A model generated the notes under the pieces. The model saw nothing but the letters and a program-made list of their open reading frames with translations, ran no database searches and was not told where the DNA came from. Positions 26,685 through 37,126 of a DNA stretch of 64,000 nt are shown here, in pieces (within the stretch, counting starts at the first letter, position 1; every line of letters starts with the position of its first letter). The stretch is from Pseudomonas ovata (GTDB taxonomy: Bacteria > Pseudomonadota > Gammaproteobacteria > Pseudomonadales > Pseudomonadaceae): positions 62,001 to 126,000 of the forward strand of contig NZ_QFFU01000007.1 of NCBI RefSeq assembly GCF_003131185.1, in the 5' to 3' direction. A program made the position numbers and the translations under genes.

Positions 26685-29354
26685 TCAGACGCTGACCGGG
26701 TCGATCTTTTCAGCGTTGATGCCCAGGTCGACCAAGGCCTGGGCCACCACCTGGCGTTCGATCACGCCGTCATCGGCCAGGGCCTTGAGCGCGGCCAGCA
26801 CGATGAACTGCCGGTCGACCTCGAAGTGCCGGCGCAGGGCTTCGCGGGTGTCGGACTGGCCGAAGCCGTCGGTGCCCAGCCCGACAAAACGTCGATCACC
26901 CAGCCAGGGCCGGATCTGGTCGGCATGAATCTTCATGTAGTCGGTGGCCACCACCACCGGCCCCGGATGACCCTCAAGCACCTGGCGCACATACGGCACC
27001 TGCGGCGCCTCCAGCGGGTGCAGCAGGTTCCAGCGCTCTGCCGCCTGCGCCTCGCGGCGGACCTCGGTCAGGCTGGTGGCACTCCACAGTTCGCTGCTGA
27101 CGCCGTAGTCCTGCGCCAGGATTTCGCCGGCAGCAATCACCTCGGGCAGAATCGCCCCGCTGCCCATCAGTTGCACATGCCGCGCGCCATTGACCGCACG
27201 CTCGACCGGCAGGCGATACAGCCCCTTGATGATGCCCGCCTCTACGCCCTCGGGCATGTCGGGGTGGGCGTAGTTTTCGTTGAGCACCGTGATGTAGTAA
27301 TAGACATCCTGTTGCTCGACGAACATGCGCCGCATGCCGTCGTGCACGATCACCGCCAGCTCGTAGCTGTAGGTCGGGTCGTAAGAGAGGCAGCACGGCA
27401 CGGTGGCCGACATCACGTGGCTGTGGCCGTCATCATGCTGCAGGCCTTCGCCCATCAATGTGGTGCGCCCCGACGTGGCGCCCAGCAGAAAGCCCCGCAC
27501 ACGGGCATCGCCGGCCGCCCAGAGCAGGTCGCCCACGCGCTGGAAGCCGAACATCGAATAGAAGATATAGAACGGCAGGGTCATGACGCCGTGGTTGGCG
27601 TATGCAGTGCCAGCCGCGATCCACGAGGAGGTGGCGCCCGACTCGTTCAGGCCCTCCTGCAGGATCTGGCCGTCGGTGCTCTCCTTGTAGTACGACAGCG
27701 TACCGGCGTCTTGCGGGGTGTAGAGCTGGCCGACATGGGAATGAATGCCGATCTGGCGGAACAGGCTTTCCATGCCGAAGGTACGCGACTCATCAGGCAC
27801 GATAGGCACCACCAGGCGACCGATATTCGGGTCCTTGAGCAAGGTGCCGAGGATGCGCACGAAGGCCATGGTGGTGGAAATGGCCCGTTCACCAGTGCCC
27901 TTGAGCTGGCCGGCCAGGGCCGACAATGGCGGGATGCGCAGCGGCTCGACCTGTGCCTGGCGCGCCGGCACATGCCCGCCCAGGCTGTCGCGCCGCGCTT
28001 GCAGGTAACGCGCCTCGGGGCTGTCGGGCGCCGGGCGCAGGTACGGCATTTCACCCAACTGCGCTTCAGACAGCTCCAGGCCGAAACGGTCGCTGAACGC
28101 CTTGACCGCCTCAGCGCCCATTTTCTTGAGCTGATGGTTGATATTCTGCCCTTCGCCGGCCTCGCCCATGCCGAAGCCCTTGACCGTCTTGGCCAGGATC
28201 ACCGTAGGCCGGCCTTTCTGGCGCATGGCGGCGCTGTAGGCGTTATAGACCTTGAGCGGGTCGTGGCCGCCACGCGACAGCTTCCAGATCTGTTCGTCGC
28301 TCAGGTCGCTGACCAGTTCCAGCAACTCGGGGTATTTGCCGAAGAAGTGCTCGCGCACATAGGCGCCGTTCTGCGACTTGTAGGTCTGGTAGTCGCCGTC
28401 CACGCATTCCATCATGCGCTGGCGCAGCAGGCCGCTCTTGTCCTTTTCAAGCAAGGCATCCCAGCCGCCGCCCCAGATGACCTTGATCACATTCCAGCCG
28501 GCGGCGCGGTACAGGCTTTCGAACTCCTGGATCACCTTGGCATTGCCGCGCACCGGGCCGTCCAGGCGCTGCAGGTTGCAGTTGACCACGAAGATCAGGT
28601 TGTCGAGTTTCTCGCGCCCGGCCAAAGAGATGGCCGCCAGCGATTCGGGCTGGTCCATCTCGCCATCGCCCAGAAAGGCCCAGACCTTACGGCCCTGATG
28701 CGCCTTGAGCTCGCGGTTTTCGAGGTAGCGCATGAAGCGTGCCTGATACGCCGCCGTGATCGGGCCCAGCCCCATGGACACAGTGGGGAATTGCCAGAAA
28801 TCGGGCATCAACCGTGGATGCGGATAGGACGAAATGCCCGCGCCGTCGGTCTCGCGGCGAAAGTTGTCGAGCTGCGTTTCGTCCAGCCGCCTTTCAAGGT
28901 AAGCCCGCCCATAGATGCCCGGTGACGAATGGCCCTGGATATAAACCATGTCGCCGCCGAAGGCCTCGGTGCGGCCACGGAAAAAATGCTCGAAGCCGAC
29001 GTCGTACAGCACCGCCGCCGAGGCATAGGTCGCAATGTGCCCGCCCACGCCGGAGTGCTTGCCGGCGCGCAGCACCATGGCCAGCGCGTTCCAGCGAATG
29101 TAGGCATTCAGGCGCTTCTCCATTGCCAGGTCGCCCGGATAAGGCTGCTCACGCTCAGGGCTGATGCTGTTGACGTAGGGCGTGGTGACCCGACCATGAA
29201 AGTCACCATGCAACGACACATCGAAGTCCAGCAACTGGTCGATGAGAAAATGCGCACGCGGACGGCCTTCGGCCTCGACCACCGAGGCGATCGAGTCGAG
29301 CCACTCGCGGGTTTCCTGGGGGTCGGCATCACGGGGTAGGTAGCTTTGCGCCAT
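26685..29354 (-). CDS. Homodimeric 2-oxoacid (pyruvate/2-oxobutyrate) dehydrogenase E1 component
   Basis: 889 residues, full length for AceE-type E1. It decarboxylates a 2-oxoacid with thiamine diphosphate. TPP motif GDGEMDQPESLA...NCN in the first domain; SSPGIYGRAYLE, GAGISSYPHPRL and QVPYVRQVLEGHPGPVVVATDYM in later domains. No E2 (aceF) follows, so this is an alternative E1, comparable with MdeB (2-oxobutyrate dehydrogenase) of P. putida methionine catabolism; that link is inferred. Strong AGGAGG ribosome site. MarR-type operators lie in its promoter region, shared with a divergent marR gene. Confidence 0.92.
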   Translation of the reverse strand: MAQSYLPRDADPQETREWLDSIASVVEAEGRPRAHFLIDQLLDFDVSLHGDFHGRVTTPYVNSISPEREQPYPGDLAMEKRLNAYIRWNALAMVLRAGKHSGVGGHIATYASAAVLYDVGFEHFFRGRTEAFGGDMVYIQGHSSPGIYGRAYLERRLDETQLDNFRRETDGAGISSYPHPRLMPDFWQFPTVSMGLGPITAAYQARFMRYLENRELKAHQGRKVWAFLGDGEMDQPESLAAISLAGREKLDNLIFVVNCNLQRLDGPVRGNAKVIQEFESLYRAAGWNVIKVIWGGGWDALLEKDKSGLLRQRMMECVDGDYQTYKSQNGAYVREHFFGKYPELLELVSDLSDEQIWKLSRGGHDPLKVYNAYSAAMRQKGRPTVILAKTVKGFGMGEAGEGQNINHQLKKMGAEAVKAFSDRFGLELSEAQLGEMPYLRPAPDSPEARYLQARRDSLGGHVPARQAQVEPLRIPPLSALAGQLKGTGERAISTTMAFVRILGTLLKDPNIGRLVVPIVPDESRTFGMESLFRQIGIHSHVGQLYTPQDAGTLSYYKESTDGQILQEGLNESGATSSWIAAGTAYANHGVMTLPFYIFYSMFGFQRVGDLLWAAGDARVRGFLLGATSGRTTLMGEGLQHDDGHSHVMSATVPCCLSYDPTYSYELAVIVHDGMRRMFVEQQDVYYYITVLNENYAHPDMPEGVEAGIIKGLYRLPVERAVNGARHVQLMGSGAILPEVIAAGEILAQDYGVSSELWSATSLTEVRREAQAAERWNLLHPLEAPQVPYVRQVLEGHPGPVVVATDYMKIHADQIRPWLGDRRFVGLGTDGFGQSDTREALRRHFEVDRQFIVLAALKALADDGVIERQVVAQALVDLGINAEKIDPVSV

Positions 29355-29406
29355 CGGACATCCTCCTGGACAGGCAGCGGCCAGCGTCGATGCGTCCGGC
29401 CATTTG

Positions 29407-29420
29407 ATTGCAGTTGCAAT
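29407..29420. promoter_or_regulatory. MarR operator 1 (E1 promoter side)
   Basis: ATTGCAGTTGCAAT, a near-perfect palindrome, 53 bp upstream of the E1 gene start. It matches two further sites at 29446-29459 and 31054-31067. Confidence 0.7.
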
Positions 29421-29445
29421 TGAATCTATCGCTAACGCCGGTATG

Positions 29446-29459
29446 ATTGCAACTGCAAT
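29446..29459. promoter_or_regulatory. MarR operator 2 (marR promoter side)
   Basis: ATTGCAACTGCAAT, same motif in the marR proximal position, 28 bp before the marR ATG. Suggests autoregulation together with control of the E1 gene. Confidence 0.7.
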
Positions 29460-29486
29460 TACTGACCCATCCTTTCTGGAGCCTGC

Positions 29487-29945
29487 ATGGCCGTCCTCCC
29501 CACTGCCGACCTTTGGTTCAATTTCGTGCGTGCCCACCGCAGTCTGATCCGTGAAATCGAGCGGCGCCTGGCCGATGAAAAACTCCCGCCATACGCCTGG
29601 TACGACGCCTTGTGGGGTATAGAGAGCGGCCCGGATGGCTGCCGACGCATGCACGAGCTGGCCGACGTCATGGCCATCGAGCGCTACAACCTGACCCGCT
29701 TGGTCGACCGGCTCGAAAAGGACGGGCTGGTGCAGCGCATCAAGGCAGTCGAAGACGGCCGTGGCGCCACGGCCTGCATCACCGACCGCGGGCGCAGCCT
29801 GCGCAAACGTATGTGGGCGGTGTACGAACAGGCAGTCAACGAGCTGTTTCTGTCGGCTTTCGATGACGAGCAGCAACAAACTTTTGCCGCCGCTCTGGAA
29901 ACGACCATCGGCAAGGCCCGCCAGCACCTTCAGAACAAACGGTAG
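29487..29945 (+). CDS. MarR-family transcriptional regulator
   Basis: 152 residues, winged helix-turn-helix: LADEKLPPYAWYDALWGIE, then helix pair CRRMHELADVMAIERYNLTRLVDRLEKDGLVQR and wing AVEDGRGATACITDRGR. Likely repressor whose ligand relieves binding. Three matching palindromes (ATTGCA-N2-TGCAA type) lie upstream of the E1 gene, of itself, and of the truncated E1-like gene, defining a probable local regulon. Overlaps the convergent E1-like gene by 16 bp. Confidence 0.9.
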   Translation: MAVLPTADLWFNFVRAHRSLIREIERRLADEKLPPYAWYDALWGIESGPDGCRRMHELADVMAIERYNLTRLVDRLEKDGLVQRIKAVEDGRGATACITDRGRSLRKRMWAVYEQAVNELFLSAFDDEQQQTFAAALETTIGKARQHLQNKR

Positions 29946-31000
29946 CGTTGCCGGGCCTGCTCCGGCCTTTCCGCGTCTGACGGCCCTTCACGCCCCAGCA
30001 GTTGCAGGGCACTGAACACCAGCCAATGCCGATCAAGGCGCTGGCCGGGCGCCAGGCTATCAGCGCCCAGGGCACTGAACGGTGCTTGCAGATGGGCGCC
30101 GATCTGCGCGGCCACAAACCCGGCATAACCGGTCACCGCCAGCACCGGCGCATGGCTGGCCGCCAGGCAATCGTGCAAATGGCTGCGACGTGGCGTCTGG
30201 TCGCGATGACGACGGTTCCAGTGCTGCGCCGCCTCGGCCTCGCGCGCCAACCGGGTGTAGCTGGGCGCACTCCAGACCTCGCAGGCCACGTCCCAGTCCT
30301 GCTCAAGCAAACGTGCGGCAGCCCGCACTTCACGCAGCATTCGCCCGGCACCCAGCAGGCGGATCCGCGCGCCGCTCGTTGCTGCGGTCGACGACAAGCG
30401 ATACAAACCCTGCCAGGCCTGACGACGGTCACATACCGCGCCCTCGCCCGGCTCATCGTGCAGGGTCATGTAGCACACGACCGGCTGCGCCTCGATATAC
30501 AGGGCCTGCAGGGCACCACCCAGGATGGCCAGCGCTTCGGCGCCACAGGCCGGGTCGTAGGGCAGGCAATCGCGATTGGCCGCCAGCCACAGCGGCAGCC
30601 AGGGATGCGCGCCCTTGGCCCAGCGCGAAGGCGAAGACTCGATGTCGTTGAGCAGGATGCCGCGCTCACCCAACTGGCTGGCCAGCATCGATACCTGCGC
30701 CGAGGTGGCCGAGCGGGTCTGGTAGAACACCGGCTGCTGTTGGCTGGCCTGATCGCTGAACCAGCGCGGCCAGAGGCTGGCGAGTGCATCGGTGCCAGGG
30801 TTTTCGCTGCGGTCGTCGACTACGTGCAAGCGACCACGGGTGGGCGGCTCGTGCCTGAGGCGGTGCAGGGCGCTGGCAATGCTCGACAAAGGCGAGTGGG
30901 TGCTGCCGACACTGTCCAGATGCCATTGATCGATTCGCTGAATGCACACTTGGGTAGCCAGGGCCGGTGGTGCCGTGGTTTGTGAAGACGGGATATCCAT
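29930..31000 (-). CDS. Truncated E1-like protein (central and C-terminal transketolase domains only)
   Basis: 356 residues. The sequence aligns by eye with the second and third domains of the neighbouring E1 (for example GARIRLLGAGRMLREV / GARHVQLMGSGAILPEV; CEVWSAPSYTRLAREAEAAQHWNRRH / SELWSATSLTEVRREAQAAERWNLLH). The first, TPP-diphosphate-binding domain with GDG motif is entirely missing, and the N-terminus is new. Start MDIPSSQTT has AAGGAA upstream. A third copy of the MarR operator lies in its promoter. It could be a regulatory or scaffold partner of E1, or a decaying duplicate; the open frame of 356 codons argues against recent decay. Confidence 0.8.
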   Translation of the reverse strand: MDIPSSQTTAPPALATQVCIQRIDQWHLDSVGSTHSPLSSIASALHRLRHEPPTRGRLHVVDDRSENPGTDALASLWPRWFSDQASQQQPVFYQTRSATSAQVSMLASQLGERGILLNDIESSPSRWAKGAHPWLPLWLAANRDCLPYDPACGAEALAILGGALQALYIEAQPVVCYMTLHDEPGEGAVCDRRQAWQGLYRLSSTAATSGARIRLLGAGRMLREVRAAARLLEQDWDVACEVWSAPSYTRLAREAEAAQHWNRRHRDQTPRRSHLHDCLAASHAPVLAVTGYAGFVAAQIGAHLQAPFSALGADSLAPGQRLDRHWLVFSALQLLGREGPSDAERPEQARQRYRLF

Positions 31001-31053
31001 TGCGGCAGATTCCTTGCGCACGGGTCAGAGGCGTACAGGAATAAGCCAATATA

Positions 31054-31067
31054 ATTGCAAATGCAAC
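31054..31067. promoter_or_regulatory. MarR operator 3 (upstream of the E1-like gene)
   Basis: ATTGCAAATGCAAC, third member of the motif set, 54 bp upstream of the E1-like start and of matching spacing to operator 1 (53 bp). Supports co-regulation. Confidence 0.65.
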
Positions 31068-31177
31068 CATAAGCTTTCCAGCATGACAGGGCCGTCATGC
31101 ACAGAATCCAGGTTGAAAAACAGCCCGGTGCTACTATTGCGCAACCGCAGAACCTCACATTCAAAAGGACTTCTTTG

Positions 31178-31738
31178 ATGCTTTATCTTCGCCTGCTTCT
31201 GGTTTCAGCCTTTATCGCTCTTTGTACGGGATGCGCCTCGCCAGCCCAGATTTCGGGCATGTCAGTACCGACCGATCAGGCCAGGACAAATGCCTACGAC
31301 CCGACATTGCAAAACAATGTCAACCTGACCGAGGTCAATGGTGGGGATAAGACCAACCCGATGTGGACTTCGGAGATCGACGCACCGGATTTTGGCGCGG
31401 CATTGAAGCAATCGCTCGCCAATGCCAATTTGCTTGGTACAAGCTCAGCCCCTTACGCCCTGCGTGCCAACCTGTTGCGCGTCGAGCAGCCTATATTCGG
31501 ACTGGATTTTCAAGTGACCAGCGAAGTTGAATACACCTTGATAGAGTCGAGCACCGACAAAGTGATCATGCGCGAAATCATTCGTACCCCTTTCACGGCC
31601 GGCGTGGGTGACTCGTTCATAGGCGTCAAGCGTCTGCGCCTGGCTAACGAAGGATCCGCGCGTGCGAACATCATGGACTTGCTCAAGCGCCTTAGCCTTC
31701 TGAAAATCGACGCAAGGCAGGTTTCATTGAAGAACTGA
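31178..31738 (+). CDS. Putative outer-membrane lipoprotein, 186 aa
   Basis: N-terminal signal peptide (LRLLLVSAFIALCTGC) ends in a cysteine with a slightly unusual lipobox (C-T-G-C rather than L-x-G-C). The mature part starts ASPAQISGMSVPTD. Later TSEVEYTLIESSTDKVIMREIIRTPFTAGVGDSF is beta-rich. AAGGA ribosome site. Base composition looks more AT-rich than neighbours, a hint of acquisition. Function unknown. Confidence 0.75.
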   Translation: MLYLRLLLVSAFIALCTGCASPAQISGMSVPTDQARTNAYDPTLQNNVNLTEVNGGDKTNPMWTSEIDAPDFGAALKQSLANANLLGTSSAPYALRANLLRVEQPIFGLDFQVTSEVEYTLIESSTDKVIMREIIRTPFTAGVGDSFIGVKRLRLANEGSARANIMDLLKRLSLLKIDARQVSLKN

Positions 31739-32000
31739 GCCTTGACACACCAGATCCTTGCTGCTCGCTCCCTTGGGCTTCACCCAGATGTGAACATCCA
31801 GGGGACGAGCCATGCACTGAATAGCTCCGCTTCTTGAACGCGTGATCGACGGCGATAGCCAAGGGGTCATAGCGTGAGGTATTGGATACGCAATAAACGA
31901 GATGGCACGGCGCTTGCGCTGCACGGCCTGGCGTCTCTGGACGCTGTCACACTTATGGGTATTTGACGCGAGTTCTGGCAGAACCAAGACTTAGAGAAAG
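31739..32000. other. Intergenic stretch between lipoprotein and SRP RNA
   Basis: About 260 bp. A minus-strand frame (31724-31987, up to 87 codons, ending KGASSKDLVCQGSVLQ) overlaps the lipoprotein end by 15 bp like other convergent pairs here, but has no ribosome site at a good start, so I do not call it a gene. Confidence 0.4.
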
Positions 32001-32110
32001 GTGGCAACCCCACCAGCCACACCCCGGCACACAATGTTCCCGCTATGGCTGCTTCCTTCCGGATCTGACCAGGTTCACGGGTAATCGTTGCGAGGGGACC
32101 GATGGGGCCA
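32001..32110 (-). ncRNA. ffs: Signal recognition particle RNA (4.5S RNA)
   Basis: On the minus strand the region contains the universally conserved SRP apical loop CAGATCCGGAAGGAAGCAG and the flanking internal loop TGTGCCGGG, with pairing ends GGCCCCATCGG near 32109 and GGTGGGGTTGCC near 32003. Together these define a bacterial 4.5S RNA of about 110 nt, partner of Ffh. Exact ends are estimated from the helix. Confidence 0.93.
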
Positions 32111-32220
32111 CCATAACGACACTTGCCAGTGGCAAGCCGCGCCATTGTACCGGTCTGGCGCGAAGTTACAACCTCTGGCGCGATTAAAATTTCGAAGAGG
32201 GTCAAGTACTTGTGAACATT

Positions 32221-32296
32221 GTAGGACCGGCTTCAGCAGCGAAGGGCTCGGCCGCAGGGTCTGCGTCGTCGGCTTCCCGGCTGAAGCCGGTTCTAC
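32221..32296. repeat. REP-type inverted repeat
   Basis: GTAGGACCGGCTTCAG at 32221 and CTGAAGCCGGTTCTAC at 32281 form a near-perfect 16-bp inverted repeat with a 44-bp centre, just after the metallopeptidase stop. The same REP half occurs at 50457. Confidence 0.75.
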
Positions 32297-32306
32297 ACAG
32301 CGCGGA

Positions 32307-33473
32307 TCAAGCCGCTTGCAGCACCTCATCGGCCTTGCCGCCGGCTTCCTGGATCACCAAGTGGATAAAGTGCAGCTTGGCGATGACGGCCGGCGGCAGG
32401 ACAAACGGGTAGAAGTCCGGCTGACCCATGCTGCGTGACAGTTCGTTGAGCATGCCGGCCAGTTCGATCCAGGCGTTGACGAACGACAGGAATGCAGGAC
32501 CGCTGGGGTGCTGCGGGTCGTACAGAGTGTCGAGCGGGAACGGCTGGTAATCGAGTTCCATTTCCCGGGCGCTCATGCCAAAGCCCAGGGCGGTGTCGAC
32601 AGCGTCCATCATGTGCAGGTAGTGCGCCCAGGTTTCGGCCCAGTCTTCCCACGGGTGCATGGTGGCGTAGGCACTGACCGAGTGTGCCTGCCAGTCGGCC
32701 GGCGCACCTTGCTCGTAATGGCGATCCAGCGCTTCGGCGTAGCTGGCGCGCTCGTCGCCGAACAGGCCGCGAAAGCCCTCTTCCCAATGCGTATTGGCGA
32801 TCAATTGATCCCAGTAGTAGTGGCCTACTTCGTGACGGAAGTGGCCCAGCAAGGTGCGATAGGGCTCGCGCATCTGCACGCGCACCGCTTCGCGGTGGGC
32901 GTCGTCGGCTTCCTTGATGTCCAGGGTAATCAGGCCGTTGGCGTGGCCGGTGGTGGGCTTGCGGCCCTCGATGTCGACGCCAATGAAGTCGAACGCCAGA
33001 CCGCGCTCTTCGTCCACCGACTTGGGGATAACCTTCAGGCCCAGCGAGATCAATTGCGCCACCATACGTCGCTTGGCGGTCTCGACCTTGCGCCAGCGCT
33101 CGTGGTTTTCAACGTCCGCAAGGTCGGGAATGGTACGGTTGAGGCTGCACGCCACACAGAACTCGCCCAGATCATGCGCCGGGAACAACCAGTTGCATGC
33201 TGCAGGTGTCTGCAGGTTGGCACAGCGCCGGTACAGGCCGATGCCTGGCTCGTCACTCAGCCGCCAGGTGTCCGGCTCGCCGGCCGGCTCCAGCGCCACC
33301 ACCCGGCTCTGCTGGGGCAGATACCCCAGTGCGGCCTCGCAGGCCAGGCACCGGGTATTGGGAAAAAACACCGACTGGCCGCAACGGCATGACCAGACCT
33401 TGCTGTTGCGCCGTGTTTCACCGATGAATGGCGCAGCGATACGCGAACTCAATTGCTCGAAAAATTGAAACAT
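32307..33473 (-). CDS. Zinc-binding metallopeptidase family protein
   Basis: 388 residues. N-terminal zinc ribbon (CRCGQSVFFPNTRCLACE and FCVACSLN) followed by a peptidase domain with HExxH motif HEVGHYYWDQL (about 218) and downstream acidic/aromatic residues WEDWAETWAHYLHMMD. Fits the family of putative zinc-binding metallopeptidases with an N-terminal ribbon, substrate unknown, cytoplasmic. AGGGGA ribosome site. Confidence 0.85.
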   Translation of the reverse strand: MFQFFEQLSSRIAAPFIGETRRNSKVWSCRCGQSVFFPNTRCLACEAALGYLPQQSRVVALEPAGEPDTWRLSDEPGIGLYRRCANLQTPAACNWLFPAHDLGEFCVACSLNRTIPDLADVENHERWRKVETAKRRMVAQLISLGLKVIPKSVDEERGLAFDFIGVDIEGRKPTTGHANGLITLDIKEADDAHREAVRVQMREPYRTLLGHFRHEVGHYYWDQLIANTHWEEGFRGLFGDERASYAEALDRHYEQGAPADWQAHSVSAYATMHPWEDWAETWAHYLHMMDAVDTALGFGMSAREMELDYQPFPLDTLYDPQHPSGPAFLSFVNAWIELAGMLNELSRSMGQPDFYPFVLPPAVIAKLHFIHLVIQEAGGKADEVLQAA

Positions 33474-33558
33474 GGCGGATTTCCCCTAGTGGCCTGCATG
33501 ACTAGATCATGGCCACTTACAGGGGTTCCGTCGATACAAGACTGGCAAGCCAAGCGGT

Positions 33559-35931
<2,373 letters not shown>

Positions 35932-35936
35932 TCAAA

Positions 35937-35962
35937 AAGCAAAAGAGCAGCCGGGGCTGCTC
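35937..35962 (-). terminator. Terminator after zipA
   Basis: Minus-strand 8-bp stem GAGCAGCC / GGCTGCTC followed by TTTTGCTTTTT. It lies between the zipA stop and the ligA start. Confidence 0.7.
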
Positions 35963-36025
35963 GATCAGTAGAAGAAGATGAGTGGACGCGGGCGCGGTTC
36001 ATCCTGTCGCGCCCGGCCCAGGCAC

Positions 36026-36886
36026 TCAGCGACGCTGAGTCAGTGCGCGACGCTCGAATTCGACAATACGCTGGCGGTAGTGTTCGATGGTCTGCGCCGT
36101 CAATACACTGCGCTGATCATCCTTGAGCTCGCCGTCGAGTTCGTGCGCCAGCTTGCGCGCGGCCGCGACCATGACATCGAATGCCTGCTTGGGATGGCGC
36201 GGACCTGGCAAGCCAAGGAAGAAGCTCACCGCACGGGTGCTGAAATGGTCGATATCGTCCAGGTCGAACACACCGGGCTTGACCGCATTGGCCATCGAAA
36301 ACCAGATCTCGCCGTTGCCGGCCATGCTTTCGTGACGGTGGAAGATGTCCATTTCACCGAAACGCAGGCCGCTTTCAAGGATGTTCTGCAGCAATGCCGG
36401 CCCCCTGAAGCCGCCTTCGTCACGGGAGATGACACTGATGACCAGGACTTCTTCCAGAGGCACCTGGTCCTTGTCTTCAGTGGCTGCGGCACGCACCGCA
36501 GGCTTGTCCTCGACAACCTCGTCGTCACGGGCCGAGAACAGGCTCGGGCCGTCATCCACCAGGTCAAGATTGCCCGACGCCGGTTCGTCCTTGCGCTTTC
36601 GGGTGTCGTTGTAGCGACGTCGCGGCTCACGCGCCTCGCCACTGACCGAAGGCAGGTCGTGTTCGTCAAGCTGCGGCTCTTTATGGGTGTCCAGCACGCG
36701 GGGAGGACCCAGCAGATCGGCGGACGATGGCGTATCGTCCTCATCCGCGGTATGGGAGACGCTGCGGTCGAGCCTGAATTTCAATTTTCCCTTGCCGCCG
36801 CGCATGCGGCGCCAGCCGTCAAAGAGAATACCGGCGATGACAATGATGCCGATGACGATCAGCCACTCGCGCAGACCGATTTCCAT
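36026..36886 (-). CDS. zipA: Cell division protein ZipA
   Basis: 286 residues. N-terminal membrane anchor ([24 protein letters not shown]), basic then acidic, proline-poor linker (about 30-130), and C-terminal FtsZ-binding domain (about 140-270, [26 protein letters not shown]-like [11 protein letters not shown]). It tethers FtsZ to the membrane. Follows smc by about 240 bp and precedes ligA, the standard smc-zipA-ligA order of Pseudomonas. Confidence 0.95.
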   Translation of the reverse strand: MEIGLREWLIVIGIIVIAGILFDGWRRMRGGKGKLKFRLDRSVSHTADEDDTPSSADLLGPPRVLDTHKEPQLDEHDLPSVSGEAREPRRRYNDTRKRKDEPASGNLDLVDDGPSLFSARDDEVVEDKPAVRAAATEDKDQVPLEEVLVISVISRDEGGFRGPALLQNILESGLRFGEMDIFHRHESMAGNGEIWFSMANAVKPGVFDLDDIDHFSTRAVSFFLGLPGPRHPKQAFDVMVAAARKLAHELDGELKDDQRSVLTAQTIEHYRQRIVEFERRALTQRR

Positions 36887-37126
36887 GTAATCCCGTGCCT
36901 CTAATGAGAGATTCTGTAAACAAGGGCCTAAACCCCTTTAATACGCGGAGCCAAGTCTATGTTCTAACTGGCGTTTTGCCCACGATGACGATAAAAAAAG
37001 TGGTGATTAAACTAGCACGACCTCAAGCAACTTAACACCGTCTATTCCACCTGTGAGTCAAGAATCGGTAAGTAACGCACACCTGACGTCAAAAAACCCT
37101 CGGTGTTCCTGCATTGCAAACCCCCG
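36887..37126. other. Promoter region of zipA
   Basis: 240 bp between smc and zipA. It contains a small GGGCCTAAACCCC hairpin near 36925 and AT-rich stretches (AATAAAAAAAG-type, 36990-37015) fitting the zipA promoter. No gene seen. Confidence 0.4.

Noticed and set aside
26826..28925. 699-codon plus-strand frame over the E1 gene
   Set aside because: Antisense shadow; the minus strand encodes an E1 with clear catalytic motifs.
31724..31987. 87-codon minus-strand gene between lipoprotein and SRP RNA
   Set aside because: No good start or ribosome site, and no recognisable family; left as intergenic.
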